Assembly (NCBI RefSeq): GCF_000372405.1 | Contig: NZ_AQVC01000007.1 | Coordinates: 111-64,110 of the forward strand | Reading direction: 5' to 3' | Length of the DNA stretch: 64,000 nt | Source of the DNA: Porphyromonas somerae DSM 23386 | Lineage (GTDB): Bacteria; Bacteroidota; Bacteroidia; Bacteroidales; Porphyromonadaceae | Shown here: in pieces, positions 61,498 through 64,000 of the stretch | How positions within the stretch are numbered: position 1 is the stretch's first letter | Layout of the letters: each line of letters starts with the position of its first letter | The notes under the pieces: generated by a model | What the model was told of the DNA's origin: nothing | Seen by the model: the letters and a program-made list of their open reading frames with translations, nothing else | The model's database searches: none | Program-made: the position numbers and the translations under genes

Positions 61498-63483
61498 ATG
61501 ATTATGAGATTTGGATTGAGCAATCAGATTGCACTCACTCAGGTAGAAGAAAGACTGTACCGACCCTCCAATGCGTATGAAGAGGGGATTCTGACTAGCT
61601 TCGAGCGTATGCCGGTAACTATATCGCCCACCCCAGAGGAGGCGGCGGAGAGCATCGCCCGAACCATCTGCAAAGATATAAAGGCCAAAGGCAACCAGCC
61701 CTACACCATTATGCTTTCGGCTGGGACTAGCCCCGAGCCTATCTATAAGGCTCTTATCCGGATGCATGCTGAGGAGGGCATCTCTTTTGAGAATGTACAC
61801 CTATTCCCTATGTACGAATTTGTACCCCTTCCCAATAAAGACACAGGCGTACTAGCACAGATCAAAGAGCACTTCGCCACACATGTGGGCATCCCTGATG
61901 AGCATCTTCACGGATTGGATAGCCAGCTCTCCAAGGAGGATGTGGGCCGTGCCATTGAGGAGTTTGACGACTGTATTCACCAGCTAGGGGGCATCGACCT
62001 CCTTATCACGGGGTTGGGCCGTAGAGGCTCTGTGGGGGTCAACTCTCCTGGCTCTATCTGGTCGCAGGGTACGCACTTGTCGGTACTGGATAGCACCTCG
62101 GTTCAGGAGGCCATTAGCACCTTTAATACTAAAGAGAATGTACCTCCTACAGCGGTGACTATCGGTCTAAAGAACTTGAGTGAAGCACGTAAGATAATCC
62201 TTCTCGCATGGGGCGAGGCCAAGGCCGAAGTGATCGCCAAGGCAGTGGAGGAGCCCATGACGGAGAGCTTGCCTGCTTCTTACTTCCAATCTCACAGCCA
62301 CGTAAGAGTCTACACCGACCTACAGGCGGCCAGTCTGCTCACTCGTATCAATCACCCTTGGAGGGTCACCTCTATTGAGTGGACGCCTAAGCTGGTTCGT
62401 CGTGCCATTGTATGGCTTTGCCAGAAGATCAATAAGCCTATCCTGAAGCTGACCAATCAAGATTATTCCGACCATCAACTGGGAGAGCTACTTACGGTCT
62501 ATGGCTCTGCCTATGATGCCAATATCAAGGTGTTTAATGATATCCAGCATACCATCACCGGTTGGCCAGGGGGCAAACCCAATGCCGATGACTCTAATAG
62601 GCCTGAACGTGCCTTGCCTGCTAAAAAGCGGGTGCTCATTTTTAGCCCACACCCCGATGACGATGTGATCTCTATGGGAGGTACCTTCCGCCGCTTGGTG
62701 GTGCAGGGGCACGATGTGCATGTAGCCTACCAAACTTCGGGCAATATCGCCGTGGGTGATGAGGAGGTGATCCGCTATCTCTCTTTCCTTCGCAATACCG
62801 CAGAGCACTTGGGAATGGCTGATAGCAAGCTCCACCAGCATGCCGAGGAACTCCGACACTTCTTGCTACACGAAAAGGAGGAGGGCTCTATCGAAACGCC
62901 CGAGGTACGCTTTTTCAAAGGAACTATTCGTGTAGAGGAGGCTCGCACAGCCGACCGCTTCATTGGAGTTAAGGAGGACCATGTACACTTCCTCAACCTG
63001 CCATTTTATGAGACCGGAGGCATCAAAAAGAACCCACCGACTCAGACCGACGTGGATATCGTGATCCAATTGCTTCGCGAGGTGAAGCCTCACCAAATCT
63101 TTGTGGCGGGTGACCTTGCCGACCCACACGGTACTCACAAGGTGTGCCTAGATGTCGCCCTAGCAGCTATTGACCAGGTGAAGAGCGAGGAGTGGTTCAA
63201 GGATACTTGGATCTGGATGTACCGTGGCGCATGGGCTGAGTGGGAGATCGACCATATTGAGATGGCAGTGCCTATGAGCCCCGAGGAGCTTCGCTTCAAG
63301 CGGAATAGCATCCTCAAGCATCAGTCGCAGATGGAGAGTGCTCCTTTCCTAGGTGATGATGAGCGCCTATTCTGGCAGCGCTCCGAGGATCGCAACCGCG
63401 CTACAGCACAGCTCTACCAAGACCTTGGCCTAGCTAGCTACGAGGCTATTGAGGCTTTCGTCCGCTACCATCCCATCGACTAA
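61498..63483 (+). CDS. NagB-like domain fused to an LmbE/PIG-L deacetylase
   Basis: The 661-residue two-domain protein begins with residues 1-275 that resemble glucosamine-6-phosphate deaminase (TIMLSAGTSPEPIYKAL, then GLKNLSEARKIILLAWGEAKA). From about 375 onward it is an LmbE-type zinc deacetylase with HPDDDVISMGG and DLADPHGTHK. The NagB part lacks the known catalytic residues of E. coli NagB. NMDEY (Asp72) reads PMYEF. GNDGHIAFNEP (Asp141, His143, Glu148) reads GRRGSVGVNSP. The deacetylase metal site is intact. Fusions of this kind occur in Bacteroidota and are annotated as nagB; here deaminase activity is doubtful. The second in-frame ATG (61504) is an alternative start. Confidence 0.88.
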   Translation: MIMRFGLSNQIALTQVEERLYRPSNAYEEGILTSFERMPVTISPTPEEAAESIARTICKDIKAKGNQPYTIMLSAGTSPEPIYKALIRMHAEEGISFENVHLFPMYEFVPLPNKDTGVLAQIKEHFATHVGIPDEHLHGLDSQLSKEDVGRAIEEFDDCIHQLGGIDLLITGLGRRGSVGVNSPGSIWSQGTHLSVLDSTSVQEAISTFNTKENVPPTAVTIGLKNLSEARKIILLAWGEAKAEVIAKAVEEPMTESLPASYFQSHSHVRVYTDLQAASLLTRINHPWRVTSIEWTPKLVRRAIVWLCQKINKPILKLTNQDYSDHQLGELLTVYGSAYDANIKVFNDIQHTITGWPGGKPNADDSNRPERALPAKKRVLIFSPHPDDDVISMGGTFRRLVVQGHDVHVAYQTSGNIAVGDEEVIRYLSFLRNTAEHLGMADSKLHQHAEELRHFLLHEKEEGSIETPEVRFFKGTIRVEEARTADRFIGVKEDHVHFLNLPFYETGGIKKNPPTQTDVDIVIQLLREVKPHQIFVAGDLADPHGTHKVCLDVALAAIDQVKSEEWFKDTWIWMYRGAWAEWEIDHIEMAVPMSPEELRFKRNSILKHQSQMESAPFLGDDERLFWQRSEDRNRATAQLYQDLGLASYEAIEAFVRYHPID

Positions 63484-63515
63484 TGATAGCCAACTGACTT
63501 GGCATATCAATATAA

Positions 63516-63555
63516 AAAGCTAGCCAGCTTCCCAATTGGGGAGCTGGCTAGCTTT
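63516..63555. terminator. Bidirectional terminator
   Basis: AAAGCTAGCCAGCT pairs with AGCTGGCTAGCTTT around the palindrome CCCAATTGGG, between convergent genes, with A/T tracts on both sides. Confidence 0.9.
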
Positions 63556-63576
63556 GTTATTGATAAAGAGAAGTGC

Positions 63577-63999
63577 TTACTTCAGTGCACTCTGGAAGTA
63601 GCTCTGGCTAGCATAGCGGGCAAACTCTCTATCGTTGAGGAACTTAGTAGCCATACCTGGCTGCAGGCGTACTGCCTGACGTATACCCTCAGTCATCACA
63701 TCGGTCTGAGAGGTACGAGCCCCCATCAATGCTTGTAGGTAGTATGTGGTAGCATCCTTAGCTACGATCTGATTGAGTAGCTGATTGGCACGATTATAGT
63801 CCTTATTAAGGATCTGAGCCAATACACCATTATTGGTTGCTACATCATAAAGTGCCTTGGCAGCCTCAGCATATTTACCCTTCTGTATATAGATCAGTCC
63901 AAGGGCCTCACCTAGCTCAGGCACATTGGTAGCCTGCCCGATCAGGGTCTCACCCTCCTCGAGGTTGCCATCTAGTAGCTGCAGTAGCCCTTGATTCAT
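63577..63999 (-). CDS. TPR-type repeat protein, C-terminal part only
   Basis: The last ~140 residues of a protein whose start lies beyond the right edge. The sequence has helical-repeat character (LGEALGLIYIQKGKYAEAAKAL and LAQILNKDYNRANQLLNQIVAKDATTYYLQALMGAR), close to tetratricopeptide units. It ends QSYFQSALK. In Bacteroidota such proteins are often exported and linked to gliding or secretion, but the fragment does not show which. Confidence 0.8.
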   Translation of the reverse strand: MNQGLLQLLDGNLEEGETLIGQATNVPELGEALGLIYIQKGKYAEAAKALYDVATNNGVLAQILNKDYNRANQLLNQIVAKDATTYYLQALMGARTSQTDVMTEGIRQAVRLQPGMATKFLNDREFARYASQSYFQSALK

Positions 64000-64000
64000 C

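Overview
The window looks like part of a chromosome from the Bacteroidota, most likely a Porphyromonas or close relative. The evidence is a run of promoters with the Bacteroidota -7 motif TAnnTTTG, almost no Shine-Dalgarno sequences, an S16 protein with an Ala/Glu-rich tail, DUF2723, DUF2851, DUF5074, DUF4988 and GIN-domain families, a peptidase-rich gene set (dipeptidyl peptidase IV), LL-diaminopimelate aminotransferase, and many surface lipoproteins with TonB receptors. Genus is inferred from family content, not from a database comparison.

Layout. 1-275 is the end of an rRNA operon (5S rRNA and terminator). 646-9535 (minus) is a tightly packed operon running CvrA-type cation/proton antiporter, dapF, dapL, DPP IV, lipA and a lamin-tail-domain protein. 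10067-14014 (minus) is a siderophore-type TonB receptor with a PepSY membrane protein. 14429-16672 (minus) is proS plus a membrane-anchored, catalytically degraded exonuclease-like protein. 16742-22042 (minus) is a four-gene set joined by ATGA overlaps: DUF2723 membrane protein, polysaccharide deacetylase, acyltransferase and omega-amidase-type nitrilase. 22530-26620 (minus) is uvrA plus DUF2851, divergent from rpsP (26824-27387).

27690-39357 (plus) is a vitamin B12 uptake island. A cobalamin riboswitch leads into a DUF4988/DUF5074 lipoprotein, BtuB, a BtuG-like propeller lipoprotein, an Ig/PKD-like lipoprotein with a large unassigned C-terminal domain, and two paralogous receptor-L-domain-like lipoproteins. 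The last three are the least described part. 39373-44355 (minus) holds a GIN-domain protein, a DUF262/DUF1524 protein of the GmrSD type-IV restriction class, and malate dehydrogenase. 44640-45960 is an IS110-family element whose upstream segment has its own promoter and a closed RNA fold (candidate bridge RNA). 46266-51947 (minus) is a tripartite RND efflux operon. 52150-56195 (minus) carries a GH3/beta-lactamase fusion and, upstream of it, an Abi_2-type HEPN protein preceded by a promoter and a small terminator-ended RNA, which together look like an RNA-controlled abortive-infection module. 56344-63483 (plus) has an acyl-CoA ligase, an alpha-glucan phosphorylase, and a NagB-like/LmbE fusion whose NagB half has lost its known catalytic residues. 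A TPR protein enters from the right edge.

The intergenic gaps are not empty. Four carry arrays with an exact 22-bp period built on the palindrome AGTTGCAACT. Several carry elements bounded by the 19-bp inverted repeat AGGGGTTACGCATTAGAAA; one complete element and one degraded one enclose an array. Other gaps carry 9-bp tandem repeats or long hairpin modules that recur at two places. These look like a set of interlocking small repetitive elements. The best candidates for undescribed biology are the Abi/ncRNA unit, the IS110 structured RNA, the 22-bp palindrome arrays, and the L-domain lipoproteins of the B12 island.
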